Shown here: positions 17,918 to 28,501 of the stretch, piece after piece | Layout: each line of letters starts with the position of its first letter | How positions within the stretch are numbered: the stretch's first letter is position 1 | DNA from: DASYKS01 sp031404815 | GTDB lineage: Bacteria > Acidobacteriota > Thermoanaerobaculia > Multivoradales > UBA5704 | Assembly: GCA_031404815.1 (NCBI GenBank) | Contig: JANNIH010000125.1 | Location: 11,290 to 75,289, forward strand | DNA length: 64,000 nucleotides | Direction of reading: 5' to 3' | Translations under genes and position numbers: made by a program | Notes under the pieces: generated by a model | The model's input: the letters and a program-made list of their open reading frames with translations, nothing else | Databases searched by the model: none | Told to the model about the DNA's origin: nothing

Positions 17918-19744
17918 TTAGAACCTGACCGCGACGCCGCCGACCCAGGTGCGGCCGGGGGCGGGAAAGCCGAGCGCCTCTTCGTAGTCGCGGTCGGCCA
18001 GATTGTCCACCCGGGCGAACGGTTCGAGCCGCGGCCATCCGGCATAGCGCGCCGCCAGATCGAAGCGCGTGTAGGAAGAATTCTCGGTCCGTCCGAAAGT
18101 CTCCGGATCGGCGTCCGGTCGGGCGCCCACGTAACGGCCCGAGAGCGAGAGATCCCAAGATTTCGGAGTCAAGCCCAGCAAGAGGGTGGCACTTTTTTGC
18201 GCCCGGCGCAGAAGCGGCAGGCCGGTCGTGCGGTCTTCGGCATCCAGATAGGTCGCGGTCAAACGGACCGAGCCGATCCCCTGCTGCGCCCTAACCTCTC
18301 CTTCCACTCCGCGCGAGCGGGAGCGTGCAATATTGACGTTGGTGAAGGTGACGAACTCGAAGTCGATCAGGTCGTTCTGGCGGTTCTCGAATCCGACCAC
18401 CGAGAGGCGGACGACGCCAATCTCGCGTTCGAACCCGATCTCCACGCTCTTTCCCTCTTCAGGGCGGAGGGCCGGATTGCCGCTGCCAGGGAAGAACAGC
18501 TCGCCGAGCGATGGCGCTCGGAACGACTCGCCGTAGCTCGCACGGAGACGGAACCCCGCAAACGGCACCACCGCTCCGGCGCGCAGGCTGGTCTGCTCGC
18601 CGTAGACGCTGTTGTCGTCGCGGCGGACGCCCACTTGAACCCGCCCCTTGCCGACCGGCGCGCTCGCCTCGGCGAACGCCGCCCAGGTGCGTTGGTTCGC
18701 CCCGGCAAGGCTGGTGCCGAAACTCGAGCTGCTGGTCACTTCGAGCCGCTCGGTGTCGCCGCCGAACGAGATCCGCAGGTCGCGCGGACCCTGCCAGCTC
18801 CCGACCAACCGGCCGCGCCGGCCCTCCGATTCGGTGTCCGAGCGGGTGAAGCCGAACGGATCGCTCGGCGCCCGATAGGCGTTGTCGAACCGGGTGGTCG
18901 CGAGCTGCCCCTCGATTTCCCAGTTACCTCCAATCAGGGCATGGACCGGCAGCGCCACCTCGCGCTCGCGCCACGAGATGCTCCGGTCGAGCGTGGCGGT
19001 CCGGCCCGCGAACGGAATGCCGGTCTCGGATTGATTCCCCCGGACGAGCAGGCCGATCTCCAGGTCCTCTCGCGCATCGAAAAGACCGCGCAGAGTCAGG
19101 TCATTGGCGTCGAAATCGTCGTTTAAAACCTCGGTGCCGCCGCGGCGAACGGCGCCCACCCCGTCAAGACGGAAGCGGCCGAGGGTCGTGCCCGCCGCGA
19201 AAGAGCCACGGGCGTAGCCGTGCTCCCCGCCTTCGGCGCGCACCGAACCGCCATCTTTCCGCCCGGTGAGCAGCGAGACCACGCCACCCACGGCGCCGCT
19301 GCCGTAGAGAGCGGAGAACGGACCTCGGATGATCTCGATCCGCTCCGCGCCGTCGGTCGGCACGAACTGCCAGTTGGCACCCCCGAAGTAGGGATCGTTG
19401 AGCGCGATGCCGTTCCAGAGTAAAAGAGTCTGATCGGATTCCGCGCCGCGCACGAACAGCGAGCTTTGCTGACCGGGCGATCCGGTCTGGACGATCGACA
19501 GACCGGGGACGAGCGTTAGCGCGTCGGCGAGGGTCGAGACCTGGCGCGCGTCCATTTCGGCGGCAGAGACCACCGTGACCGAGGCGGGAATCTGGTCTTT
19601 TGCCTCGGCGTCGAGCGAAGCGCTGACCAGGAGCTGATCGTTGAAGGTGGGGATGGCGGTCTGATTCGGTTCCTGCGACCAGACCGGCGACTCTCCCCCG
19701 AGGAGGCCGGCGAGTAGGGTGACGACGGCGAACGCCGTACGCAT
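17918..19744 (-). CDS. btuB: TonB-dependent cobalamin receptor BtuB
   Basis: I chose the ATG at 19744 (608 residues) because it gives a clean signal peptide (M-R-T-A-F-A-V-V to S-P-V-W-S-Q) after a GGAAGGAA ribosome-binding site. The plug domain shows S-V-T-V-V-S-A-A-E-M, L-A-D-A-L-T-L-V-P-G-L, V-R-G-A-E-S-D-Q-T-L-L-L-W-N-G-I and the I-E-I-I-R-G-P-F-S-A-L-Y-G-S-G-A-V-G-G-V end. The rest is beta-barrel strands ending in V-A-V-R-F, the aromatic terminal residue needed for outer-membrane insertion. It imports corrinoids across the outer membrane. It is the first gene of the btu operon and lies directly downstream of a cobalamin riboswitch that should shut it off when B12 is plentiful. No TonB/ExbBD genes lie in the window. 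Confidence 0.93.
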   Translation of the reverse strand: MRTAFAVVTLLAGLLGGESPVWSQEPNQTAIPTFNDQLLVSASLDAEAKDQIPASVTVVSAAEMDARQVSTLADALTLVPGLSIVQTGSPGQQSSLFVRGAESDQTLLLWNGIALNDPYFGGANWQFVPTDGAERIEIIRGPFSALYGSGAVGGVVSLLTGRKDGGSVRAEGGEHGYARGSFAAGTTLGRFRLDGVGAVRRGGTEVLNDDFDANDLTLRGLFDAREDLEIGLLVRGNQSETGIPFAGRTATLDRSISWREREVALPVHALIGGNWEIEGQLATTRFDNAYRAPSDPFGFTRSDTESEGRRGRLVGSWQGPRDLRISFGGDTERLEVTSSSSFGTSLAGANQRTWAAFAEASAPVGKGRVQVGVRRDDNSVYGEQTSLRAGAVVPFAGFRLRASYGESFRAPSLGELFFPGSGNPALRPEEGKSVEIGFEREIGVVRLSVVGFENRQNDLIDFEFVTFTNVNIARSRSRGVEGEVRAQQGIGSVRLTATYLDAEDRTTGLPLLRRAQKSATLLLGLTPKSWDLSLSGRYVGARPDADPETFGRTENSSYTRFDLAARYAGWPRLEPFARVDNLADRDYEEALGFPAPGRTWVGGVAVRF

Positions 19745-19785
19745 GTGTGGGTTCCTTCCTGGCAAAGATGCCCGGAAAGTACGAC

Positions 19786-19807
19786 GCCCCGCGATCGGAG
19801 GCGGGGC
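19786..19807 (-). promoter_or_regulatory. Hairpin in the btuB leader, possible riboswitch expression platform
   Basis: A 7-bp perfect GC-rich stem (GCCCCGC / GCGGGGC) with an 8-nt loop lies between the riboswitch and the btuB ribosome-binding site, about 40 nt before the start. Its position suits a terminator or RBS-control hairpin, but pairing with the aptamer could not be modelled here. Confidence 0.4.
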
Positions 19808-19869
19808 GAAGGGCAGGGGTGGCTCCCCTGGATGGGCAACCTACACATGTACTCCGAGCCCGCACCCCG

Positions 19870-20080
19870 CGGGTGGCGTCGGATGGCTCGGCAGGTCTCC
19901 TGGCTCCCGGATCTACCTACTCCCGGACCTTCCCGCCCGGACGACCCGCGAAGCTCTTATCGAGCCTCGCAAATCCATTTCCGAGCAGTGGCATGTCCCG
20001 GTTTCGTCCCCGGTTACAGTGGCGGGGGCCGCGCCGGTTTTAAACCGGCTTCCCTCTTGCAGACGACGCGCCTCGAATCT
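19870..20080 (-). ncRNA. Cobalamin (AdoCbl-type) riboswitch upstream of btuB
   Basis: Read on the minus strand, the leader shows the ordered conserved blocks of the cobalamin aptamer: GGGAAGCCGGT, then GCGCGGCCCCCGCCACTGT, ACCGGGGACGAA, GCCACTG again, GGGAAGG, and finally AGCCAGGAGACCTGCC at 19890-19905, the textbook B12 box. GGCG...TCG near the 5' end can pair with CGACGCC after the B12 box to close stem P1. It is followed by the btuB-F-D-C operon, the expected target. Binding of cobalamin normally represses expression. Confidence 0.95.
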
Positions 20081-20190
20081 GTCGGGCCGCGCCGTCACCG
20101 CTCCATCAAGTCTGTCAAAGAGCCCCTCCCCACGGCGGGGAGAGTTGCGTGGCAACGGATGTTACCTTGCGCCAGTTTACCGCACCTAAC

Positions 20191-20745
20191 CTACTCCCGG
20201 CGCGGACTTTCGGACGGCGGGACCACGACCAGCTCGACGTTGGGCTGCGTCGGCACCTGCGCGCCTCCGCCGTAGGCCTCGCCGCCGGGAATAAAGCCGA
20301 CCGGAATACCCTGCGTCTCACCGGTGCTGACACCTTGTTGGATCGTATAGGGTTCTTTGGCCGGGGCCGGAGCGCCGCCGCCCAGGGCCTGGAGCAGGCG
20401 GGAGCCGATGTCGTTCGGCACGGCCTTCGAAGGATCTTCCAAATCGTTCGGCGCCCAGCCGAGCGCGATCGTCGTCGGATTGATCACGAAACCGAAGCCG
20501 CGCAGGTTGTTCTCCTGCTCGACGCTCACGACCTCCGATTTCTTCATGCCGACCCAATTGCCGGCCTCGGTCATGAACAGCACCATGCCGGCATCCCAGC
20601 TCGATTCCTGCGGCTGATAGCGGCTTTGAATCGTGCCGCCGCTCGCGAGCGTGATCAGGTAGGTCTCGGCTGCGAGCGGCGTGGCGAGAAGCGCCACGGC
20701 AACTCCGAGGGCGGCCCAGCGGGCGATACGGATCGACAGGGTCAT
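20191..20745 (-). CDS. Small secreted protein of unknown function
   Basis: I chose the ATG at 20745 with GGGAG upstream, giving 184 residues. It starts with a signal peptide (M-T-L-S-I-R then hydrophobic, cleaved near L-A-A-E). The body has a short beta-rich region (Y-L-I-T-L-A-S-G-G-T-I-Q-S-R-Y), as in proteins that display or sense at the surface, followed by a Pro/Gly-rich C-terminus. I recognise no family. It is transcribed toward the riboswitch, about 110 nt away. Confidence 0.6.
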   Translation of the reverse strand: MTLSIRIARWAALGVAVALLATPLAAETYLITLASGGTIQSRYQPQESSWDAGMVLFMTEAGNWVGMKKSEVVSVEQENNLRGFGFVINPTTIALGWAPNDLEDPSKAVPNDIGSRLLQALGGGAPAPAKEPYTIQQGVSTGETQGIPVGFIPGGEAYGGGAQVPTQPNVELVVVPPSESPRRE

Positions 20746-20788
20746 GGCAGATCTCCCATGGCGGAGAATTTGGTGGAGACAGCGAGCC

Positions 20789-21481
20789 TTAACCACCGAT
20801 GCTATCACGGCAAATCCCTGTTTCCTCCAGCAGGAGGCCGAGCTGGGCGCGGAACCGGGTGGCCCCTCCGTGCGCCGGGTGCCGCAGCGGCACGGCATCC
20901 ACCCCGAGCAGCCCGAGGGCGGCCTCCGCCGTCCGCCCGACCGCCGCGATCCGCGCGTTCGAGGGGAGGAGGCCGAGCAGCCGCTCGAGAATGTGCAGAT
21001 TCCCCCTCACCATTGCCCGTTCCGGCGTCCGGTTGCTGAGCGCCCCGCGCTCCCCCTGGGGGTGCCAGGGGAACGCGTTCCAGAGCAGCACGCCGTGCGG
21101 CGCAGCAGGAAGGGCGGCGAGGACGCTCCAGACGATCGTTCCGGAAGGTTCGAGCCAGAGCGCGGGGTGGCGGCTGGTCGCCCGGAAGCCGGCGTCCGCA
21201 GCCCACGGGAGCCGTTCGTCCCTCTGGCCTGCGATCTGCCGCTCGCTGGTGAACGGAATTCCGGAGAACCGAGCCCCCCGGTAGCCGACCGCCTCGCCGA
21301 GCAGAACCAGGCGGGGCACGCCCACCCGCTCGACGTAGATCTCCAGGTTTTTCCGCCGCAGCCGAGCGGCGCCGGAACGGTCGAGCGCGGGGTCCTCGTC
21401 GCAGTATGGATTGGCGATCCCAAAAGAATTTCCAACCGGACCGCGAAAAGTATCCAGAAGTAGGGGGGCCAAAAGCGTCAT
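20789..21481 (-). CDS. Uracil-DNA glycosylase superfamily protein
   Basis: This 230-residue protein shows the superfamily's motif order: L-L-G-E-A-V-G-Y-R-G-A-R-F-S-G-I-P-F (motif 1, near 60-76), L-L-W-N-A-F-P-W-H-P (near 131), and the C-terminal R-H-P-A-H-G-G (near 200) in place of the usual H-P-S loop. These proteins excise uracil or related damaged bases. It is not classic Ung, as the G-Q-D-P-Y-H motif is absent; it looks like one of the divergent UDG-fold families. N-terminal N-P-Y-C-D-E-D-P-A-L-D matches this subgroup. No clear ribosome-binding site precedes the ATG. Confidence 0.78.
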   Translation of the reverse strand: MTLLAPLLLDTFRGPVGNSFGIANPYCDEDPALDRSGAARLRRKNLEIYVERVGVPRLVLLGEAVGYRGARFSGIPFTSERQIAGQRDERLPWAADAGFRATSRHPALWLEPSGTIVWSVLAALPAAPHGVLLWNAFPWHPQGERGALSNRTPERAMVRGNLHILERLLGLLPSNARIAAVGRTAEAALGLLGVDAVPLRHPAHGGATRFRAQLGLLLEETGICRDSIGG

Positions 21482-21537
21482 AGGGGGATAACGGCCGGTT
21501 CCGTCTGAGGAGCCGACCTTACCAGAGGAGACCCCCG

Positions 21538-22194
21538 ATGACCCTTTCCCCCTCTTCCGCCAGCCGCCGCGCCGTTTCCCGAGTCGTGCTCGTCACTCTC
21601 GGACTTGCCCTGGCGGCCGTGGCGCCAACTCTCGCCGCGAAGGCCTCCAAGTGGCATCGGGCGGAACCCCGAGCGGAGCGGCCGGCACCGTCGGCCGAGC
21701 CGGAGACCCTCCCGGAAAGCACGCCCGCCGAGATCCTCGAACCGCCCTCGTCGCCGCGCTCGAATCTTCCGGCGGAAATCGTCATCACCCCGCACTTCTC
21801 CTCCGACCAGCGGCGCGCGCGGGAGCTTGAGGAGCGGGAACGCCTGCGGGCTCTCGCGCCGCGGGCCGAAGCCTGGAGTCGGGCGTTCCGCGCGGCAGGG
21901 GTGCCGTTCGCCCGCTTCGTCGAAGAGACACTCCGGACCCTACGCACCGCGATCGGGCGCGGCTCGAGGAACGTCTGCTATCCGCTCGCCCAAGCGACCG
22001 ATCGGTTGGCCGAGGCGCTCCCGGAAGCACCGGAAGCTCATCTGGAGAGCCAGATCCGGAAAGCCCTGGCGCAAGTGGCGAACGGAGCGCGGATCTGCCT
22101 CGAAGGGCGCCCGACCACGGCGCAAACTGAAATCGGCCGGGGCGCGGAAGTCCTCGCCCGCGCGGCGGATCGAATCGTGAATTGGGGGCGGTAG
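21538..22194 (+). CDS. Secreted protein of unknown function with Pro-rich linker and helical C-terminus
   Basis: The 218-residue protein follows an AGAGGAG ribosome-binding site. Residues 1-33 are a signal peptide. Residues 35-80 are Pro/Glu/Ser-rich and probably disordered. Residues 85-218 are helical, with a charged stretch (Q-R-R-A-R-E-L-E-E-R-E-R-L-R-A-L) and two Cys (about 143 and 186) that could form a disulfide. I recognise no family. It is a single gene between the divergent UDG-family gene and the convergent uup. Confidence 0.6.
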   Translation: MTLSPSSASRRAVSRVVLVTLGLALAAVAPTLAAKASKWHRAEPRAERPAPSAEPETLPESTPAEILEPPSSPRSNLPAEIVITPHFSSDQRRARELEERERLRALAPRAEAWSRAFRAAGVPFARFVEETLRTLRTAIGRGSRNVCYPLAQATDRLAEALPEAPEAHLESQIRKALAQVANGARICLEGRPTTAQTEIGRGAEVLARAADRIVNWGR

Positions 22195-22235
22195 GGGCGG
22201 ACCTACGTGTGTCCGCCCTCGGCGGCAGGCCTGCC

Positions 22236-24101
<1,866 letters not shown>

Positions 24102-24292
24102 GGGTTTTGGGGGCCTCTCCGCCCGGCAAAGGCCGGAAGGGACGCGGAGTATAGCCGGGGCTTGGGTTTTGCGGGGAGACACAACCCGCGCAGGTTCTGT
24201 CTCACTCATAGGCCTCGCGAGCACTGTTTATCTGAGAGTTGCGCGCCGGCCGGAGACTGAGCTCCGGTTCCAACCCTGAGAGGATCTACTCC

Positions 24293-24493
24293 ATGAAGTC
24301 CAAAGCCAAGAAGCTGGCTCTCCATCGCGAAACCCTGGCCGAACTCGATCGCTCCCAAATGGGCCAAGCCGCCGGAGGGGCCTCCAACCGGTACACATGT
24401 CAGTCCTACACCTGCTACCCTGGGCTCTGCGAATTCAGTGGACTGGCCACCTGCTGGACCTGCCAGGGAACCTGCACGACAAACCTCTGCTAG
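24293..24493 (+). CDS. Cys-rich RiPP-like precursor peptide (double-glycine leader)
   Basis: This 66-residue peptide starts at the ATG at 24293, after GAGAGGAT. The leader has K-K-L-A-L-H-R-E-T-L-A-E-L-D, matching the K-L-x-L-x-x-E-T-hydrophobic motif of class I lanthipeptide-type leaders, and ends in A-A-G-G (residues 27-30), a double-glycine cleavage site. The 36-residue core has seven Cys, five of them preceded by Thr (T-C), plus three Ser, as expected for lanthionine or azol(in)e formation. No lanthipeptide synthetase, dehydratase or peptidase-transporter is visible nearby; the only peptide-modifying genes in the window are YcaO-TfuA 23 kb away. A close paralogue of the leader occurs at 46263. 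The core differs strongly, so the two products would differ. Confidence 0.8.
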   Translation: MKSKAKKLALHRETLAELDRSQMGQAAGGASNRYTCQSYTCYPGLCEFSGLATCWTCQGTCTTNLC

Positions 24494-24514
24494 GCCCCGA
24501 TTCCTGACACGACG

Positions 24515-24540
24515 CGGCGTGCTCTTTCGGGGGCACGCCG
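24515..24540 (+). terminator. Terminator hairpin after the precursor peptide gene
   Basis: An 8-bp perfect stem (CGGCGTGC / GCACGCCG) with a 10-nt loop begins 21 nt after the stop. A related hairpin follows the decayed precursor at 46106 and another follows the intact one at 46540. Confidence 0.65.
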
Positions 24541-24575
24541 TGGCCGCCGGGGCCGCGGCTGGCTGAGCGAAACCG

Positions 24576-27500
24576 TCAGGCGCGGCGCAGCCGCCGGAGC
24601 GAGCCGAGCACCAGCAGCAGGGCGAAGAGCGCGAGGCCCCAGGGCGCGAGGGTCGGAATGCTCGGGAGCACGTTGAGCAGCACCGTAAAGCAGCAGGGAT
24701 CGGCGTTGCCCGGTAGATCGGGATCGTCGGTCACTCCGCCCGACTCGTTCGTGCCGTTGCCATCCGCATCGAACGCGAGCTGGCCTTGCGCGCAGAACAC
24801 CAACCCCCCGGTCCCCGGCGGTATCGCGGCGACGACCGTGATCACCACCTGGCCGCCGACCGGGATCGCCCCGTTCCACAGCGCCATCGCGGGCACGAGC
24901 GTCGCGTTGCCGCTCGACGCGCTGACGTTGAGGAAGTTGAGCCCCGGGATCTGGAGCCGGAACTCGTCGCCCGGGTTGTCCTGCTGCGCGAAAGGCCCGC
25001 CGTTATAGAGGACGAAGGTGTAGGTGATCACGCCCCCTCCGACGAACGGACCGTCGATACCGGCACAGAGGCCGGTGACCCCGAGCGGCAGAACGACCGC
25101 GTCGAGGTCGGTCGCGGAGCTTTCGTCTTCCTCACCGAAAAGGACCCGCGCGGTGTTCGAGATCGAGCCGGCCGCGAACGGCGAGACCTGGCCGCTCACC
25201 TGATAGACGCCCGAGGCGCCGGGCGCCAGCTCGATCGCGTCGGTCAGGGCGGAGGGCATCGAAGGAAGACAGCCCGCTCCGCGGCACCAACGGAAGTCTT
25301 CGACCTGCAGCGGCGGCAGATCCTCGACTTCGGCTGTGGCCGGGCAGGCGCCGGTGTTGGTGACGACGATCGTGTAGAGCAGCTGCTGGCCCGGCTGAAC
25401 GGCCGCGAGGCCGTCGCTCTTGGTGATCGCGAAGCTCGGCGCGGCAGGTGGGCACGAAACCTCGCGGGTCTCGTCGGCGCTGTTGTTGTTCGAATCCGGA
25501 TCCATGGTCGTGCTTGTCGTTTGGGCCTGGATCGAAATCGCGGGGGGTGGCGCGTCGCACGGCGTTCCGGCGGGTGCCTGGCCGGTGAACGAAAGGGTCT
25601 GTGCGCCACCGGGCGCCAAATCGCCGAGCGTGCAGCGCAGGCCGCTCCCTTGCGCGACGCACGACGGAGGTCCGGAAACGCCTGGCGCGGTGATGTCGAC
25701 GAAAGTGCCTTTCGCGACGGCTGGACCGAGATTCGATACCGTCGCTTGGAACGTGAAGCCCGCACCGCAGGAGAGCGGCCCGGCCGGCACGGCGAGCACG
25801 ACGCTCAGATCGGCTTTGTCCGGCGGGGGTGGCGCCTCAATCACGATCGACTTTCGGCAGGTGTTGTCGAGGGGCGTCGGGTCGACCGCGGAGCCGGTCG
25901 CGGTGGCGATGTTTTCCAGCGTGGTTGGCCCCGCCGCGGTCACCCGATAGGTGAGCCGCTGAAAGCGCACCTCGCCGCCGTCGAGGCGGCCGATTGTGCA
26001 GGAGGTACCGCCCGGGGCGCACGGGGGATCGGCGCTGACGAAGGTGAGACCCGCAAGCGCCGGATCGTCCAGGACGACCCCGGTCGCTGCGCGCCCCCCT
26101 TGGTTGCCGGCGGCGACCACGTAGGTGATCAGATCGCCGGTCCGCGCCGAGCTCGGACCGGTCTTGGTGCAGAAAAGGTCGGCGACGGGTGGAGGATCGG
26201 AGGCCACGGTGTCCGTGTCGCGGGCGCAGACCGTCGGGCAGCCGACCGCGGTCACGCAGACCTCGTTGGTCAGCGTGCCGCCCGCCCCTTGGGGAACCCG
26301 GCCGCGCACCCGGTAGACCGCCGCTCCCCCGTTGGCCAGGGTGTCCGCGAGGGACCCGGGACGGAAATCGGTACAGCCGTCGCCGCGGCACCAAACGCCG
26401 CCCTCCAGGATCGCGGTGAAATCGTCGGCGACCGTGGCGCCCGCCGCAGCATCGCTCACGTCGATCCGGTAGGTGATCGTGTCGCCGCGGTTCACCCGCG
26501 AGGTGCCGTCGTCCTTCTTCACCGTGGTCGCCGGACAGACCGGACCGGTGAGCGGCGACGGACAGGCGAGCAGGGCGCCGGAATCGACGCGGCCTCCCGT
26601 GTCCGCCAGATGGGCTCCGAACACCACCGAGTCGCCGAACGCCGCCACCGCCTGGCCGAGCGCCGCACCCGGCTCAGGTGGGGTGCCGAGCAGGAGGAGC
26701 GGAGGAGCGGTCAACGATTCGAACACGAAACCCGCGCCCGCGTTGTGGCCCCCCGCGTCGTGATTGCGCGCGCCGACCACGATGCGAGAGCCGGCAATCG
26801 CGACCGCCGAGCCGAACAGGTCGTCCGCCCCGGGGTTCGTGGCGGTCAGCTTCGCCCGCTGCGTCCAGGTCGTGCCGGCGGCGTCCGCCCGGGCGAACAC
26901 GAAAGCTGCGCCCGCATCGACGAGCCCCAAGACGTCCGCGCGCCGGGCGCCGGAGACCAAGGTCGTTCCAGAGAGCGCCACGGAAACCCCGAGCTCGTCG
27001 CCGTTCTGGCCCAATGGATCGGCGATCCGCGCCCGCCGGACCCAAACGGTCCCTTCGCGGACGAAGACGTGGATCACGCCGACGCTGCCGCGGCCGGGCT
27101 GATCCGCAAACGGCGCGCCGACCGCGAGGGTGTCACCGTCGAGCGCCAGGGCGAAACCGAAGCCGTCGAGCGGCGCCGCATCCGGGTCGGCGATCTCGGC
27201 TTCCAGAGTCCAGGAGGCGCCGCTCCGCTTGAAGATATAGACCGCGCCCGACAGGCTGCCGGCGCCGGTCCGATCGGGCGCACCGACTGCGATCCGGTCG
27301 CCCGAGAGGGCGACCGCCTGGCCGAACTGGTCGTTGCGGCGCGCGTTGGGAGCGGCCAGCTTGACCTGCGATGCCGCGGTGGTCCAAGACGAGCCGGGGC
27401 GAGAGAACACATAGACCACGCCGGAATCCGCCGCACCCGGCGCGTTCCCCTGCGGCGCGCCCGCGACCAGAGTCGAGCCTTCGAGGGCGAGCGCAAAGCC

Positions 27501-27794
27501 GAGTAGATCGCCGGCTTCTGCGTCCGCCGCGGTCAGCCGAAGGGTGCCGCCGCGTTGGAGCACGTAGATCGCGCCCGCTTCGGGCGCCGCGGCGTTGTCC
27601 TGATGGGCGCCCGTGGCGACCACCGTACCGTCGGTCGCGACCGTACATCCGAGCTGCGCTCCGGCGCCGGGGGCCGGCTGAACGTCGAGCTGGCCGGTAC
27701 AGGGAGGAAGGGCATGGACGGCGGAAGCGCCCTGGGCGAGGAGCAGCGCGAGAACCAAAACCGGCAGGAGGTTGAATTCGCGCAAGCGGCTCAT
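24576..27794 (-). CDS. Large surface protein with FG-GAP-like propeller, DUF11-type repeats and IPTL-CTERM anchor
   Basis: The 1072-residue protein opens with a signal peptide (to about A-S-A at residue 25). Residues 45-420 carry seven or so FG-GAP-like repeats (for example D-L-L-G-F-A-L-A-L-E-G, D-Q-F-G-Q-A-V-A-L-S-G, D-G-F-G-F-A-L-A-L-D-G), which fold as an integrin-like beta-propeller. Residues 440-900 contain several DUF11-type Ig-like repeats with Y-x-V-x-x-x-N-x-G patterns and paired Cys. The C-terminus has I-P-T-L, a hydrophobic helix and a basic tail, an IPTL-CTERM sorting signal. It is the third gene of an operon with a TPR/barrel protein and a FecR-domain protein, 20 nt after the latter. 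A surface, adhesive or structural role is likely. Confidence 0.8.
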   Translation of the reverse strand: MSRLREFNLLPVLVLALLLAQGASAVHALPPCTGQLDVQPAPGAGAQLGCTVATDGTVVATGAHQDNAAAPEAGAIYVLQRGGTLRLTAADAEAGDLLGFALALEGSTLVAGAPQGNAPGAADSGVVYVFSRPGSSWTTAASQVKLAAPNARRNDQFGQAVALSGDRIAVGAPDRTGAGSLSGAVYIFKRSGASWTLEAEIADPDAAPLDGFGFALALDGDTLAVGAPFADQPGRGSVGVIHVFVREGTVWVRRARIADPLGQNGDELGVSVALSGTTLVSGARRADVLGLVDAGAAFVFARADAAGTTWTQRAKLTATNPGADDLFGSAVAIAGSRIVVGARNHDAGGHNAGAGFVFESLTAPPLLLLGTPPEPGAALGQAVAAFGDSVVFGAHLADTGGRVDSGALLACPSPLTGPVCPATTVKKDDGTSRVNRGDTITYRIDVSDAAAGATVADDFTAILEGGVWCRGDGCTDFRPGSLADTLANGGAAVYRVRGRVPQGAGGTLTNEVCVTAVGCPTVCARDTDTVASDPPPVADLFCTKTGPSSARTGDLITYVVAAGNQGGRAATGVVLDDPALAGLTFVSADPPCAPGGTSCTIGRLDGGEVRFQRLTYRVTAAGPTTLENIATATGSAVDPTPLDNTCRKSIVIEAPPPPDKADLSVVLAVPAGPLSCGAGFTFQATVSNLGPAVAKGTFVDITAPGVSGPPSCVAQGSGLRCTLGDLAPGGAQTLSFTGQAPAGTPCDAPPPAISIQAQTTSTTMDPDSNNNSADETREVSCPPAAPSFAITKSDGLAAVQPGQQLLYTIVVTNTGACPATAEVEDLPPLQVEDFRWCRGAGCLPSMPSALTDAIELAPGASGVYQVSGQVSPFAAGSISNTARVLFGEEDESSATDLDAVVLPLGVTGLCAGIDGPFVGGGVITYTFVLYNGGPFAQQDNPGDEFRLQIPGLNFLNVSASSGNATLVPAMALWNGAIPVGGQVVITVVAAIPPGTGGLVFCAQGQLAFDADGNGTNESGGVTDDPDLPGNADPCCFTVLLNVLPSIPTLAPWGLALFALLLVLGSLRRLRRA

Positions 27795-27814
27795 GGCCTA
27801 TGCCCTCGGATGCC

Positions 27815-28501
27815 TCATTGCCGCGGCGGCGGCTTCGGCGGATCCCGCTGGAGATCGAATTGATCGAGGAGAGGCGAGTCTTCAAACGGCAGGCCGCGCT
27901 GGTCGAGCCGCGCGGGCTTCGTCGGCTGGCCGCCCGGCGGAACGATGACCCACTGTCCGGCGGCAACATCGACCTCGTCGCCTCCGGCGCGCGAACGGAC
28001 CCCGACCAGCCCCTCGTCGACCGCGACGAAAGTGCCGGCTACCGGGTGGACGACGAACCGCACGACGGTCCCCTTCACTCCGGCGACCGCATGCGGCGTG
28101 CCGACCTCGAAATTCTGCTGGAACTTGCTGAGCGCGAGCCGCAGCCGACCATACAAGACCGAGAAAGAGGAGTTGGGGCGGCCGGTCGCCGCATCGATTT
28201 CCCGTTGGTTGAAGATGAGCGCGCTCTCCGGTCCGACGTTGATCACTCCGCCCGGCGGGACGGTCATCGCGAACGACGAGGCGCGGCCGGTATCGATCCG
28301 GGTTTGGAGCACGATTCGGTCGCGCGGCTTGACCGGCCGGGCCGCAGCACCCGGCGGGGTCGCGCGGACGTCGTTCTTGACCAGGATCGCGGTGCCGACG
28401 GTGCCCACCGGGGCGACCGGAGCCGCGACCGCCGCGGCGAACGGCGCGCCGAGGCCGAAGATTGCGGCAGCCAGGAAAGCGAGGTGGCGGGCGCGAGGCA
28501 T
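27815..28501 (-). CDS. Secreted FecR-domain protein
   Basis: I chose the ATG at 28501, which shares one base with the stop of the upstream gene (TGATG). The 228-residue product has a signal peptide (to about A-A-A-V-A-A). The body has the FecR beta-helix-like pattern: D-R-I-V-L-Q-T-R-I-D-T-G-R-A-S-S-F-A-M-T, L-Y-G-R-L-R-L-A-L-S, F-E-V-G-T-P-H-A-V-A-G-V-K-G-T and V-D-E-G-L-V-G-V. In this secreted form it is not the classic sigma-regulator with a membrane anchor. Such proteins often accompany TPR/barrel surface-assembly proteins, as here. The Pro-rich end carries no known motif. Confidence 0.8.
   Translation of the reverse strand: MPRARHLAFLAAAIFGLGAPFAAAVAAPVAPVGTVGTAILVKNDVRATPPGAAARPVKPRDRIVLQTRIDTGRASSFAMTVPPGGVINVGPESALIFNQREIDAATGRPNSSFSVLYGRLRLALSKFQQNFEVGTPHAVAGVKGTVVRFVVHPVAGTFVAVDEGLVGVRSRAGGDEVDVAAGQWVIVPPGGQPTKPARLDQRGLPFEDSPLLDQFDLQRDPPKPPPRQ

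Noticed and set aside
24786..27506. 906-codon open frame on the plus strand opposite the FG-GAP/IPTL-CTERM gene
   Set aside because: Arg/Gly/Asp-rich with no motif or ribosome-binding site; the minus-strand frame has a signal peptide, repeats and a sorting signal.
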